The notes under the pieces are model-generated. The model saw only the letters and a list, made by a program, of their open reading frames with translations, was not told the DNA's origin and did no database searches. Of a stretch of 22,384 nt of DNA, positions 14,732 to 21,651 are shown in pieces. How positions within the stretch are numbered: position 1 is the stretch's first letter; the number at the start of each line of letters is the position of its first letter. Origin of the DNA: VFZS01 sp964353255 (GTDB lineage: Bacteria > Acidobacteriota > Terriglobia > Bryobacterales > Bryobacteraceae); assembly GCA_964353255.1 (NCBI GenBank), contig CAYGVJ010000089.1, positions 1-22,384 of the forward strand, read 5' to 3'. Made by a program: the position numbers and the translations under genes.

Positions 14732-14914
14732 TATCAGCTTCAAACGGTAGTCTACGATGTACGGCGTGGGGAGGTAGCCGCTCAGGGGCGCGTCCAGGTC
14801 CAACTTGCCCTGCTCGACCAGTTTCAAGACGGCGTAGGCGAAGACCGGCTTGCTCAGCGAGGCAGCCTCGAAGACAGTTGAGTCCTCTACGGGCTGTTTC
14901 GTAGACCCGTCGCG
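14732..14914 (-). pseudogene. Beta-lactamase-family serine hydrolase fragment
   Basis: About 61 residues closely resembling the active-site region of class C beta-lactamase-related hydrolases. TVFEAASLSKP contains the S-x-x-K catalytic tetrad start, followed by FAYAVLKLVEQGKLDLDAPL and a YLPTPY stretch. Homology stops at both ends: upstream residues in the frame are unlike the family, and downstream of LKLI the pattern is lost. Both the N-terminus and the Y-x-N/K-T-G regions are missing, so it is a dead remnant left between two electron-transfer genes. Confidence 0.75.
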
Positions 14915-14971
14915 GAGGCTGTCGGACCATCCAGAGCATGTGAAGCCCTGTTGCAGATTTCCGCTTGGGCA

Positions 14972-15010
14972 TTGCACTTCACAACGCATCCGAGTACAAT
15001 GGAATTGTAC
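14972..15010 (+). promoter_or_regulatory. Sigma-70-like promoter with overlapping inverted repeat, upstream of the FeS/NrfD operon
   Basis: TTGCAC (14972-14977), 17-bp spacer, TACAAT (14995-15000). A perfect inverted repeat GTACAA-tggaa-TTGTAC (14994-15010) covers the -10. It is centred 86 bp upstream of the sigma-54 -24 element at 15087, so it could be a repressor site for this promoter, an enhancer site for the sigma-54 activator, or both. 15011-15084 holds nothing else I recognise. Confidence 0.45.
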
Positions 15011-15084
15011 CTGTGTTAAGATCGCAACGCTGTAACATCCTGGGCAATAAGGACTTGATAGAATTTCAACACTCCCCGGTGCGA

Positions 15085-15100
15085 TTGGAACGTCAAGTGC
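15085..15100 (+). promoter_or_regulatory. Candidate sigma-54 promoter of the GcvH-like/FeS/NrfD/kinase operon
   Basis: TTGGAACGTCAAGTGC has GG (15087-15088) and GC (15099-15100) ten bases apart. It shares TTGGnnCGnnnnGTGC with the element before mtrC (6277-6293). Predicted start near 15112 lies just before the GGGAGA ribosome site (15114-15119) of the gene at 15127, so the leader would be about 15 nt. Confidence 0.6.
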
Positions 15101-15126
15101 CATGGTATAACGCGGGAGACCCTGCG

Positions 15127-15786
15127 ATGGTTGCGTTACTGGTGCTGGCGACATTCGCCGTCTTTATCACTCTGGATGTCCTGTTGAACCGTGAGAAGTA
15201 CAGGTTTCGGGTGGCAGAGGCTCCCGTACGCGAGCGGGTACGGGCGCCGGTGGTCTCGGGCGTGGCGTTACCGGAGTCTCTTTCCTACCACCCCGGGCAC
15301 ACCTGGGCCATCGAGCAAGGCAATGGGCGAATCCGGATCGGGTTGGACGAGTTGGCCGCCAGCCTGCTGGGTAAGATCGAACGGGTGGAGGTACCCAGCC
15401 GCGGCCGCTGGGTAAGCCAGGGCGAAAGAGGCTGGACGGTGCAGACGGATCGCGGGGGAGTCTCGATGCTGGCGCCCGCCGATGGGGAGGTCGTGGGAGT
15501 CAACGACAAAGCCCTGGCCGAGCCGGAACTGGTCTCACGGGACCCCTACGGAGAGGGCTGGCTGCTGGAGATCTTCTCGCGGGATGCCCAGGCGAGTTTT
15601 CGGAACCTGCTTTCGGGGAATCTGGCGCGGCGCTGGATGGAGGAATCCATGGCCGAGTTGCGGCGCCTGCTTTCGCCGCACGCCCTGGCCACGGCTCTGG
15701 ACGGGGGCCGGATTGCGCCGGAGATGGGTCGTGAACTGCCCCCGGAGAAGTGGCTGGAGCTGACGCGGCAGTTCTTCCGGACCTGA
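15127..15786 (+). CDS. Membrane-anchored GcvH-like protein lacking the lipoyl lysine
   Basis: 219 residues. One N-terminal membrane helix (2-20) is followed by NREKYRFR. The GcvH/lipoyl-domain fold runs from about 49 to 152: SYHPGHTWAIEQGNGRIRIGLDELA, then the barrel, APADGEVVGVN (116-126) and DPYGEGWLLEI (139-149), which is nearly the H-protein signature. Aligning to the canonical ESVKAASDLYSP loop puts R109 (QTDRGGVSML) where the lipoylated lysine should be. The C-terminal 65 residues are helical and charged. ATG 15127 has GGGAGA eight bases upstream and begins the membrane helix. It is followed after 14 nt by the ferredoxin gene. H-like proteins do accompany some FeS/NrfD membrane complexes; here a structural, non-lipoyl role is inferred. 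Confidence 0.8.
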   Translation: MVALLVLATFAVFITLDVLLNREKYRFRVAEAPVRERVRAPVVSGVALPESLSYHPGHTWAIEQGNGRIRIGLDELAASLLGKIERVEVPSRGRWVSQGERGWTVQTDRGGVSMLAPADGEVVGVNDKALAEPELVSRDPYGEGWLLEIFSRDAQASFRNLLSGNLARRWMEESMAELRRLLSPHALATALDGGRIAPEMGRELPPEKWLELTRQFFRT

Positions 15787-15800
15787 GGAGGGGAGTCGGG

Positions 15801-16562
15801 ATGCGAGCGCTGTTATTCGACGCTACCCGGTGTATCGGCTGCGGTGCCTGCGTGGCGGCCTGCCGGGAGGAGAACCACCTGCCGGAGACGGACTCGCCGG
15901 AGCTGGGCCCAAACCAATTCACTATCTTGCGCAAGCTGGATGACCGGGGCACGGAAGTGAACTACCGGCGGCTGTGCATGCACTGCCAGGATCCCACCTG
16001 CGCTTCGGTGTGCCCGGTGAAAGCCCTGTACAAGACGCCGACCGGCGCGGTAATCTACGACCCTGACATCTGCATGGGCTGCAAGTACTGCGTTCAGGCC
16101 TGTCCGTTCGATGTGCCGCGCTTCGAGTGGACCTCGCTCACGCCGCGGGTGCGCAAATGCGGATTCTGCTCTGCCCGGCTGGCGGCCGGCAGACCGAACG
16201 CTTGCGCCGAGGCCTGCCCAACGGGGGCGACCATGGCCGGCGAGCGCGAGGCCTTGCTCCGCGAGGCCCGGGCGCGGCTGGTTGGTGAGCCGGACAAGTA
16301 CGTCCAGAGGGTTTACGGCGAGCACGACGCCGGCGGCACGTCCGTCCTGGTGCTTTCCCCGGTCCGGTTTTCCCGGCTGGGGCTGCCCGAGGGTCTCCCC
16401 GGAGAACCCTTGCCTCGCCTGACCTATCGGGCACTGTCCCAGGTGCCTGCGGTGGCGGGCGGGGCGGGGATGCTGCTGGCTGGCCTGTGGTGGCTGACGC
16501 GGCGCAAGGCGGCGGTGAAGCAGGTGGAGAGCCTGGACGTTGCGGTCAAGGGGGGGCGGTGA
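15801..16562 (+). CDS. Four-cluster ferredoxin-type subunit (HmcB/HybA/NrfC-like)
   Basis: 253 residues with sixteen cysteines in four groups: C11, C14, C17, C21; C59, C62, C67, C71; C91, C94, C97, C101; C120, C123, C135, C139. This is the layout of DmsB/NrfC/HybA electron-transfer subunits that bind four [4Fe-4S] clusters. A single C-terminal membrane helix (about 214-231, ending GLWWL before TRRK) resembles HybA/HmcB anchoring. Unlike HybA, no Tat or Sec signal precedes the first cluster. ATG 15801 has a strong GGAGGGGAG site. It would carry electrons between the NrfD subunit and an unseen redox partner; no molybdopterin, hydrogenase or nitrite-reductase catalytic subunit is encoded here. 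The stop overlaps the next gene's GTG. Confidence 0.9.
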   Translation: MRALLFDATRCIGCGACVAACREENHLPETDSPELGPNQFTILRKLDDRGTEVNYRRLCMHCQDPTCASVCPVKALYKTPTGAVIYDPDICMGCKYCVQACPFDVPRFEWTSLTPRVRKCGFCSARLAAGRPNACAEACPTGATMAGEREALLREARARLVGEPDKYVQRVYGEHDAGGTSVLVLSPVRFSRLGLPEGLPGEPLPRLTYRALSQVPAVAGGAGMLLAGLWWLTRRKAAVKQVESLDVAVKGGR

Positions 16563-17698
16563 TATCCAGGCTGCGCCGGATCTTCTGGCGGCTGGTGGCG
16601 CTGGCCATCCTGGCCGCCGGTGCCCATGCGACCTGGGTACGGTTCACCGGCGGGCTGGGTGCGGCCACTAACCTGTCGGACCGCTTCCCCTGGGGCCTGT
16701 GGATAGGCTTCGACATCGTGTGCGGTGTGGGCCTGGCTGCGGGTGGTTTCGCCGTCACGACCGCGGTCTACATCCTGCACCTGGAGCGGTTGCGGCCCAT
16801 CGTTCGCCCGGCGGTTCTGACGGCCTTCCTGGGTTACTTGCTGGTGGTTCTGGCGCTGGCTTACGACCTGGGCCGGCCGTGGAACATCTGGCGGGCGACG
16901 GTGCTGTGGAACCCGCACTCGGTCATGTTCGAAGTGGCCTGGTGCGTGATGCTGTACACGACGGTGCTGGCCCTGGAGTTCTCGCCAATCCTGTTCGAGC
17001 GTCTGAAGTGGCGCTGGGCAGTGCGGCTGGTGAAGGCGGTCACTGTTCCGCTGGTGGGCCTGGGCTTCATCCTAGCGACGCTGCACCAGTCCTCGCTGGG
17101 CAGCCTCTATCTGATCGTGCCGACCAAGCTCCACCCGCTCTGGTACTCGCCGCTGCTGCCGTTGCATTTCTGGGTATCGGCGGTGGCGGCTGGCTTGGCC
17201 ATGGTGATCTTCGAGAGCGGGATGAGCGCCCGGGCCTTTGGGCGCGCGCTGGAGTTCGATCTGCTTCGGGGGGTCGCCGAGGTGATGACGCTGGCGCTGG
17301 GGCTGTTCCTGTTCCTGCGCTTCTGGGACTTGGCGCGGCTCGGAGCGCTCCCGGCGGCGTGGAAGTTCTCCGGGCCGGGCAGCCTGGAGGCGGGCATGTT
17401 CTGGCTGGAAACAGCCCTGCTGGCCGTGCCGGTGCTGCTGGTGTTGCAGGAGCGGGTCCGGAGCAACCCGCAGGCCCTGTTCGCTTCGTCGGCCATGGTA
17501 GTGGGCGGCTTCCTGGTCAACCGGCTGAACGTTTCTACGACCGGCCTGGCGGCCTCCTCCGGAGCCGGTTATTTTCCCTCCTGGATGGAGATTTCGGTCA
17601 CTTTGATGATCGTGGTGATCGGTCTGTGGGTTTTCTCGATGGCGGTGCGGCATTTGCCGGTCTTCCAGCCGGCGGCGCCCGAGCTGGCGGAGCGGTGA
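16559..17698 (+). CDS. nrfD: NrfD/HmcC-type quinone-reactive membrane subunit
   Basis: 379 residues, almost entirely hydrophobic, about ten membrane helices. The N-terminal TNLSDRFPWGLWIGFDIVCG stretch (38-57), the following GLAAGGFAVTTAVYIL and the later TLHQSSLGSLYLI stretch are hallmark sequences of the NrfD/HmcC/HybB (PsrC-like) family. Members oxidise or reduce menaquinol/ubiquinol and exchange electrons with the FeS subunit. GTG 16559 overlaps the upstream TGA (GTGA) and has a purine-rich AAGGGGGG site. With the GcvH-like and FeS proteins it makes a three-subunit module resembling quinone-interacting complexes of metal-reducing bacteria. Likely entry or exit point for quinone-pool electrons feeding the periplasmic cytochromes. 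Confidence 0.9.
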   Translation: MISRLRRIFWRLVALAILAAGAHATWVRFTGGLGAATNLSDRFPWGLWIGFDIVCGVGLAAGGFAVTTAVYILHLERLRPIVRPAVLTAFLGYLLVVLALAYDLGRPWNIWRATVLWNPHSVMFEVAWCVMLYTTVLALEFSPILFERLKWRWAVRLVKAVTVPLVGLGFILATLHQSSLGSLYLIVPTKLHPLWYSPLLPLHFWVSAVAAGLAMVIFESGMSARAFGRALEFDLLRGVAEVMTLALGLFLFLRFWDLARLGALPAAWKFSGPGSLEAGMFWLETALLAVPVLLVLQERVRSNPQALFASSAMVVGGFLVNRLNVSTTGLAASSGAGYFPSWMEISVTLMIVVIGLWVFSMAVRHLPVFQPAAPELAER

Positions 17699-17723
17699 GG
17701 AGGTAGGCGCAGGCCGGCGGCGT

Positions 17724-19325
17724 ATGCGCAGCCTGAGTGCGAAGCTGATTGCGGGCTTGGTGGCTTGCCTGGCCGCGGTCCTGCTCTGGCTGGGAGCGGC
17801 CAATCTGCGGGTGCTGCGCCAGAACCTGGAGACCACCGCGGTGATGTCCGCCCAGGGCATGGCGGACGTGATCTTCCGCTCGACGCGCGACAGCATGCTA
17901 CGCAACGCGCGCGGCGAGCAGCTCCACATCATCGGGTCGATCGGCGCCCAGCCCGGGGTGCGTAAGATACGTATCTTCGCCAAGACCGGGTCCATTCAGG
18001 TCTCAACTGTCCCCGGCGAGATCGGCGCCATGGTGGACAAGCGGGCCGACGCCTGCTACGCCTGCCACTCTTCCACCCGGCCCCTGGAAAAGCCGGAAAC
18101 CAAGGACACGTTCCGCATCTACCGCCTGGGTCAGGAGCGCCTCATCGGCCTGATCCGGCCCATCGAGAACGAGCCGGCCTGCTCGAACGCGGCCTGCCAC
18201 GCCCATCCCGCCACGCAGCGCATCCTGGGGGTGCTGGATGTGGTGCTGTCGCTGAAGGCGGTGGATGAGGCGCTGGCGACCCACGAGCGGCGGATGAGCG
18301 CCCAGGTGGTTTTCTCGGCCGCCCTGCTGATCGTTATCGCCGGCCTGCTGGTGTGGTGGCTGGTCAGCCGGCCCATCCGCCGCCTGACCGCCGGCGTGCG
18401 GGTCCTGGGCGCCCGCGACCTGAGCCATCGTTTCGGCCTGCGCCGGCGGGACGAGATCGGCGAGCTGGCGGCGGCCTTCGATCAGATGGCCGGGCAGCTC
18501 GAAGCCGCCAATCGCACGCTGGAGGAGCGCATTCGCGAGAAGACGCGCGAGCTGGAGGCGGCTCAGGAGAGTCTCATCCACTCGGAGAAGCTGGCTTCGC
18601 TCGGCGAGATGGCGGCCGCGGTGGCCCATGAGCTCAACAACCCTCTGGCGGGGATCTTCACTTACGCCCGGCTGCTGGAGAAGAAGCTGGGTCCCGCGCA
18701 GCCGGCGCTGGAGTGGATCCGCACCATCCAGCACGAAAGCAAGCGCTGCGGCGACATTGTCAGCAACCTGCTGGTGTTCGCGCGCAAGCAGCCCACCCAG
18801 ATGGCCCCCGCGGAAGTGCCGGCCATCCTGGAGCGGACGCTGGCGGTGGTGCGGCACCAGTTGCTGATGAACTCCATCGAGCTGGTCACGGAGCTGGAGC
18901 CTCTGCCGCCGATTTACTGTGACGCCGCGCAGATCCAGCAGGTGCTGCTAGCCATCATGGTCAATGCGGTGGACGCCATGAGCGGCAACGGCCGCCGGGG
19001 CTGGATTTTGCGCGTGCGCGCGACGGCGGCCGAGGAGCGGCACGTAGACATCGCCATCACCAACAACGGCCCGCCCATTCCCCGGGAGGCGCTGTCCCAC
19101 ATTTTCGAGCCGTTCTTCAGCACGAAGGCGGCGGCCTCGGGAGTGGGCCTGGGGCTGGCGGTGGCCTACGGCATCGTCAAGCGGCACGGCGGCGAGATCC
19201 GCGTGGAGACGGGCGTTGAGACCACCTTTCACGTGCTGCTGCCGCGGGAGGGGCCGGCGGGCGCGCGTCCGGCGACGGAGAAAGCAGATGCCTCAGGAGA
19301 AGCTGTCCATTCTGATAGTCGATGA
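17724..19325 (+). CDS. Sensor histidine kinase with two c-heme motifs in its periplasmic domain
   Basis: 533 residues. Membrane helices at about 8-28 and 194-214 enclose a periplasmic domain containing CYACH (111-115, canonical CxxCH) and CSNAACH (153-159, the CX4CH variant known from cytochromes c3). A HAMP domain (about 215-268), a coiled coil (258-285) and an NtrB/HisKA core follow: H302 in AHELNNPLAG, N-box NAVDAM (414-419), F-box IFEPFFSTK (460-468) and GVGLGLAV (473-480). The G1 box reads NNGPPIP instead of DNGPGIP. Covalent hemes in the sensor suggest redox or gas (NO/O2) sensing in the periplasm. It follows nrfD by 25 nt and overlaps its response regulator gene by 38 nt, so the pair is almost certainly cognate. 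Confidence 0.92.
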   Translation: MRSLSAKLIAGLVACLAAVLLWLGAANLRVLRQNLETTAVMSAQGMADVIFRSTRDSMLRNARGEQLHIIGSIGAQPGVRKIRIFAKTGSIQVSTVPGEIGAMVDKRADACYACHSSTRPLEKPETKDTFRIYRLGQERLIGLIRPIENEPACSNAACHAHPATQRILGVLDVVLSLKAVDEALATHERRMSAQVVFSAALLIVIAGLLVWWLVSRPIRRLTAGVRVLGARDLSHRFGLRRRDEIGELAAAFDQMAGQLEAANRTLEERIREKTRELEAAQESLIHSEKLASLGEMAAAVAHELNNPLAGIFTYARLLEKKLGPAQPALEWIRTIQHESKRCGDIVSNLLVFARKQPTQMAPAEVPAILERTLAVVRHQLLMNSIELVTELEPLPPIYCDAAQIQQVLLAIMVNAVDAMSGNGRRGWILRVRATAAEERHVDIAITNNGPPIPREALSHIFEPFFSTKAAASGVGLGLAVAYGIVKRHGGEIRVETGVETTFHVLLPREGPAGARPATEKADASGEAVHSDSR

Positions 19326-20646
19326 CGAACAGGTGGTCCGGGATTCGCTGGTCCACTGGTTCACCGAGGAGGGTTACCAGGTGACGGCCGCCAGCACGGC
19401 GGCCGAGGCGCTGGCCCGGCTGGCCGCGCGGGAGACCGACCTGGTGATCGCCGACATACGCATGCCGGGCATCGACGGCATGGAGCTTTTGGAGAAGATC
19501 AAGGCCGAGCAGCTTGACACCAGCGTCATCATGATGACCGGCTACGCTTCGGTGGAGACCGCGGTGCGGGCCCTTAAGCACGGCGCATTCGACTACATCA
19601 CCAAGCCCTTCGACCCGGACGATCTGTCGGTGGCGGTGCGCAACGCGCTGGAGCAGCACCGGCTCAGGCGCGAGAACCGCCTGCTGCGGCAGCAACTGGA
19701 AGAGAATCACACCCTGACCGAGCTGATCGGCCAGAGCGAGGCCATGCGCCAAGTGCGCGAGCAGATCGAAACCGTGGCGGGCGTCGATTCCACGGTGCTC
19801 ATCGAGGGCGAGAGCGGCACCGGCAAGGAGTTGGTGGCGCGGGCCATCCACCGTCTGAGTCCCCGGCGCTTGAACCCCATGGTGGTGGTGCACTGCGGCG
19901 CCCTCACTGAGACGCTCATCGAGAGCGAGTTGTTCGGCCACGAGAAGGGCGCCTTCACTGGGGCGCAGTACCGCAAGAAGGGGAAGTTCGAGGCGGCCAT
20001 GGGCGGCACGGTCTTCCTGGACGAGATTGCCGATATCAGCCTGAAGACGCAGACCGACCTGTTGCGCGTGCTCCAGGAGCGGGAGATCGTGCGGGTGGGC
20101 GGCACCCAGGCCATCCACGTGGATTTCCGGGTCATCGCCGCCACCAACCACAACCTGGCCGGGCTGGTCAAGGAGGGACGTTTCCGCTCGGACCTCTTCT
20201 ACCGCCTCAACGTCTTCATCATTCTCCTGCCGCCGCTGCGCGACCGTCACGGCGACGTGCCCCTGCTGGCCACTCACTTCCTGGAGAAGTACAGCCGGCA
20301 GATGAACCGCAAGTTCACCGGCCTGGACCGCGGGGCGATGGACCTGCTGGTGGGCTACCGCTGGCCGGGCAACGTGCGGGAACTCGAGAACGTCATCGAG
20401 CGCGCCGTGGTGGTGGGGCGCGAGCCAACCATTCGGGCCCAGGACCTGGCGGTGGCAAGGCCCGTGGAGGGCGGCGACGATCTGAGTCTGGAAGCCACGG
20501 AACGCCGCCACGTCGTGCGTGTGCTGGAGGACTTCGGCTGGAACCAGACCCAGGCCGCCAAGGCCCTGGGCATTGACCGTGTGACCCTGTATCACAAGAT
20601 CCGGCGCTACAACCTCAAGCCGCCCGGCAAAGCGGACCGTGCGTGA
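19288..20646 (+). CDS. NtrC-family sigma-54-dependent response regulator
   Basis: 452 residues. Receiver domain 1-125: acidic pair D12/D13, phosphoacceptor D56 (LVIADIRMPG), T84 and K106. AAA+ domain about 145-380: Walker A GESGTGKE (174-181), the sigma-54 loop GAFTGA (221-226), Walker B VFLDEI (242-247) and the WPGNVRELENVIERAV block. C-terminal Fis-type HTH (about 407-440, NQTQAAKALGIDRVTLYHKIRRY). All residues for a working activator are present. ATG 19288 has GGAG eight bases upstream and overlaps the kinase gene. Candidate targets are the two sigma-54 elements in this window (6277 and 15085), the second being its own operon promoter. Confidence 0.95.
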   Translation: MPQEKLSILIVDDEQVVRDSLVHWFTEEGYQVTAASTAAEALARLAARETDLVIADIRMPGIDGMELLEKIKAEQLDTSVIMMTGYASVETAVRALKHGAFDYITKPFDPDDLSVAVRNALEQHRLRRENRLLRQQLEENHTLTELIGQSEAMRQVREQIETVAGVDSTVLIEGESGTGKELVARAIHRLSPRRLNPMVVVHCGALTETLIESELFGHEKGAFTGAQYRKKGKFEAAMGGTVFLDEIADISLKTQTDLLRVLQEREIVRVGGTQAIHVDFRVIAATNHNLAGLVKEGRFRSDLFYRLNVFIILLPPLRDRHGDVPLLATHFLEKYSRQMNRKFTGLDRGAMDLLVGYRWPGNVRELENVIERAVVVGREPTIRAQDLAVARPVEGGDDLSLEATERRHVVRVLEDFGWNQTQAAKALGIDRVTLYHKIRRYNLKPPGKADRA

Positions 20647-21173
20647 TCCTGGTGGCGGTTGGAGAATTTCCGCAGGCGCTCCTGGAGCGGCTGTCGCGGC
20701 GGACGGGGATCCCGATAGGGCAGGCCCGGGTGAATCCGGCTGCGGCGTGGGATCGAGGCCGCCGCCAGTACGATTCCACCCGGCTGCTGCTTGAACTGAA
20801 GGCGCGGTACGAAGATGCGGTGATCGGGGCCACCAGCCACGACCTGTTCATTCCGGTGCTGACCTTCGTCTTCGGCGAGGCCGAGATGCCCGGGCGGGCG
20901 TGCATCTTCTCGATTCATCGCCTGCGGGAGGAGTTCTACGGGCTGCCGCCGGATGAAGCCTTGCTGGAAGAGCGGGCGGTGCGGGAGCTGCGGCACGAGC
21001 TGGGTCACGTCTTCGGGCTGGCTCACTGCCCCGACGCCGCCTGCGTGATGAGCGCGGCGCACTCCGTCGAGCAAGTGGACAGCAAAGGTGAGGACTACTG
21101 CCGGGCGTGCCAGGCGCGCGTGGGGCGGGCGCCGCTCAAACCGCCGGCACCGGCCGCTGCTCGTTCTCGATGA
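20643..21173 (+). CDS. amzA: Archaemetzincin-type zinc metalloprotease
   Basis: 176 residues. HELGHVFGLAHC gives H118, E119, H122 and H128 (catalytic zinc) with C129, then C134, Met-turn candidate M136, and C153-x2-C156 completing the second, structural zinc site of archaemetzincins. Length fits the family. No signal peptide, so cytoplasmic. GTG 20643 overlaps the regulator's stop (GTGA), making it the last gene of the redox operon. Its 3' 72 bp recur at 21652-21723. After residue 162 its own end (APLKPPAPAAARSR) is read from DNA largely antisense to hicB, so the original C-terminus was probably replaced when the HicAB module arrived. The catalytic part is untouched. Substrate unknown. Confidence 0.88.
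   Translation: MILVAVGEFPQALLERLSRRTGIPIGQARVNPAAAWDRGRRQYDSTRLLLELKARYEDAVIGATSHDLFIPVLTFVFGEAEMPGRACIFSIHRLREEFYGLPPDEALLEERAVRELRHELGHVFGLAHCPDAACVMSAAHSVEQVDSKGEDYCRACQARVGRAPLKPPAPAAARSR
21059..21130 (+). repeat. 72-bp direct repeat, left copy (3' part of archaemetzincin gene)
   Basis: Matches 21652-21723 at 68 of 72 positions (differences at 21074, 21107, 21112, 21115; the first two silent, the last two change Gln-Ala to Arg-Val). It encodes HSVEQVDSKGEDYCRAC and the following basic residues. Confidence 0.9.
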
Positions 21174-21384
21174 CGATCCTCGGGTGAGGGTCGGGCGGCG
21201 GCACAGGGAGACCGTTCTCCCGGAGTACGCGCACGTGCTCTGCCATCCCCCACCGGGCCTTGTACACGCAGTCCTCGAGGGATTGGCCGATTCCAGAGAA
21301 TCCTTCCAGATCCGGCGAGTAAAAGCCGAAGTAGTCCGGCTCTTCGGTGGCTTCTATGACCAGCGAATAGGGTAGATCAATCAT
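21136..21384 (-). CDS. hicB: HicB-type antitoxin
   Basis: 82 residues with the partial RNase H-like fold of HicB: PYSLVIEATEEPDYFGFYSPDLEGFSGIGQSLEDCVYKA, then a helix and the GLPVPPPDPHP turn. No separate DNA-binding domain is evident in the short tail. ATG 21384 overlaps the end of hicA by 8 nt, the usual toxin-first order. Its 3' end runs convergently over the last 38 nt of the archaemetzincin gene. Family role: binds and blocks HicA. Confidence 0.82.
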   Translation of the reverse strand: MIDLPYSLVIEATEEPDYFGFYSPDLEGFSGIGQSLEDCVYKARWGMAEHVRVLRENGLPVPPPDPHPRIVIENEQRPVPAV

Positions 21385-21574
21385 CTCGGCCTTCCAGGCC
21401 CGCCGCCTTCAGTATAGCGTGACAGGTGCCGGTAGGGACTTCTTTCGCCCCGTGGTAGTCCACGCGAATCAGCCTGGTACAGCCGGGCTTCGCGTAGTAG
21501 CGCACGGAGCCTTTCTCGCTGACCAGCCTGAAGCCGGCTACCTCCAGCTTGCGGACGAGCTCGGAGAATCTCAA
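21377..21574 (-). CDS. hicA: HicA-type mRNA interferase toxin
   Basis: 65 residues, a typical HicA dsRBD-like fold: FSELVRKLEVAGFRLV, KGSVRYYAKPG, LIRVDYHGAKEVPTGTCHAILKAAGL. In classical HicA the residue after GS is the catalytic His (H24 in E. coli); here it is V24, leaving H41 of DYHG and H51 as the only histidines. Starts with TTG 21574; no ATG or GTG is available after the promoter, and the predicted leader is very short. It lies between the two copies of the archaemetzincin 3' end. Confidence 0.8.
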   Translation of the reverse strand: MRFSELVRKLEVAGFRLVSEKGSVRYYAKPGCTRLIRVDYHGAKEVPTGTCHAILKAAGLEGRDD

Positions 21575-21577
21575 GGT

Positions 21578-21600
21578 CCGGGTACCCGGTTAGGATTGTA
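21578..21600 (-). promoter_or_regulatory. Promoter and palindromic operator of hicAB
   Basis: Minus strand: extended -10 TG-c-TACAAT (TACAAT at 21600-21595) followed by a perfect 12-bp palindrome CCGGGTACCCGG (21589-21578) just before the TTG start. No good -35 is seen. Placement suits autoregulation. Confidence 0.5.
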
Positions 21601-21651
21601 GCAGGCCCAGGCAGCAACCTCTCCGCCCGGAGGACGGGACGCGTCCCTGGT

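Noticed and set aside
14690..14881. Small plus-strand open frame after the tetraheme gene
   Set aside because: Antisense to the serine-hydrolase remnant; no ribosome site or domain.
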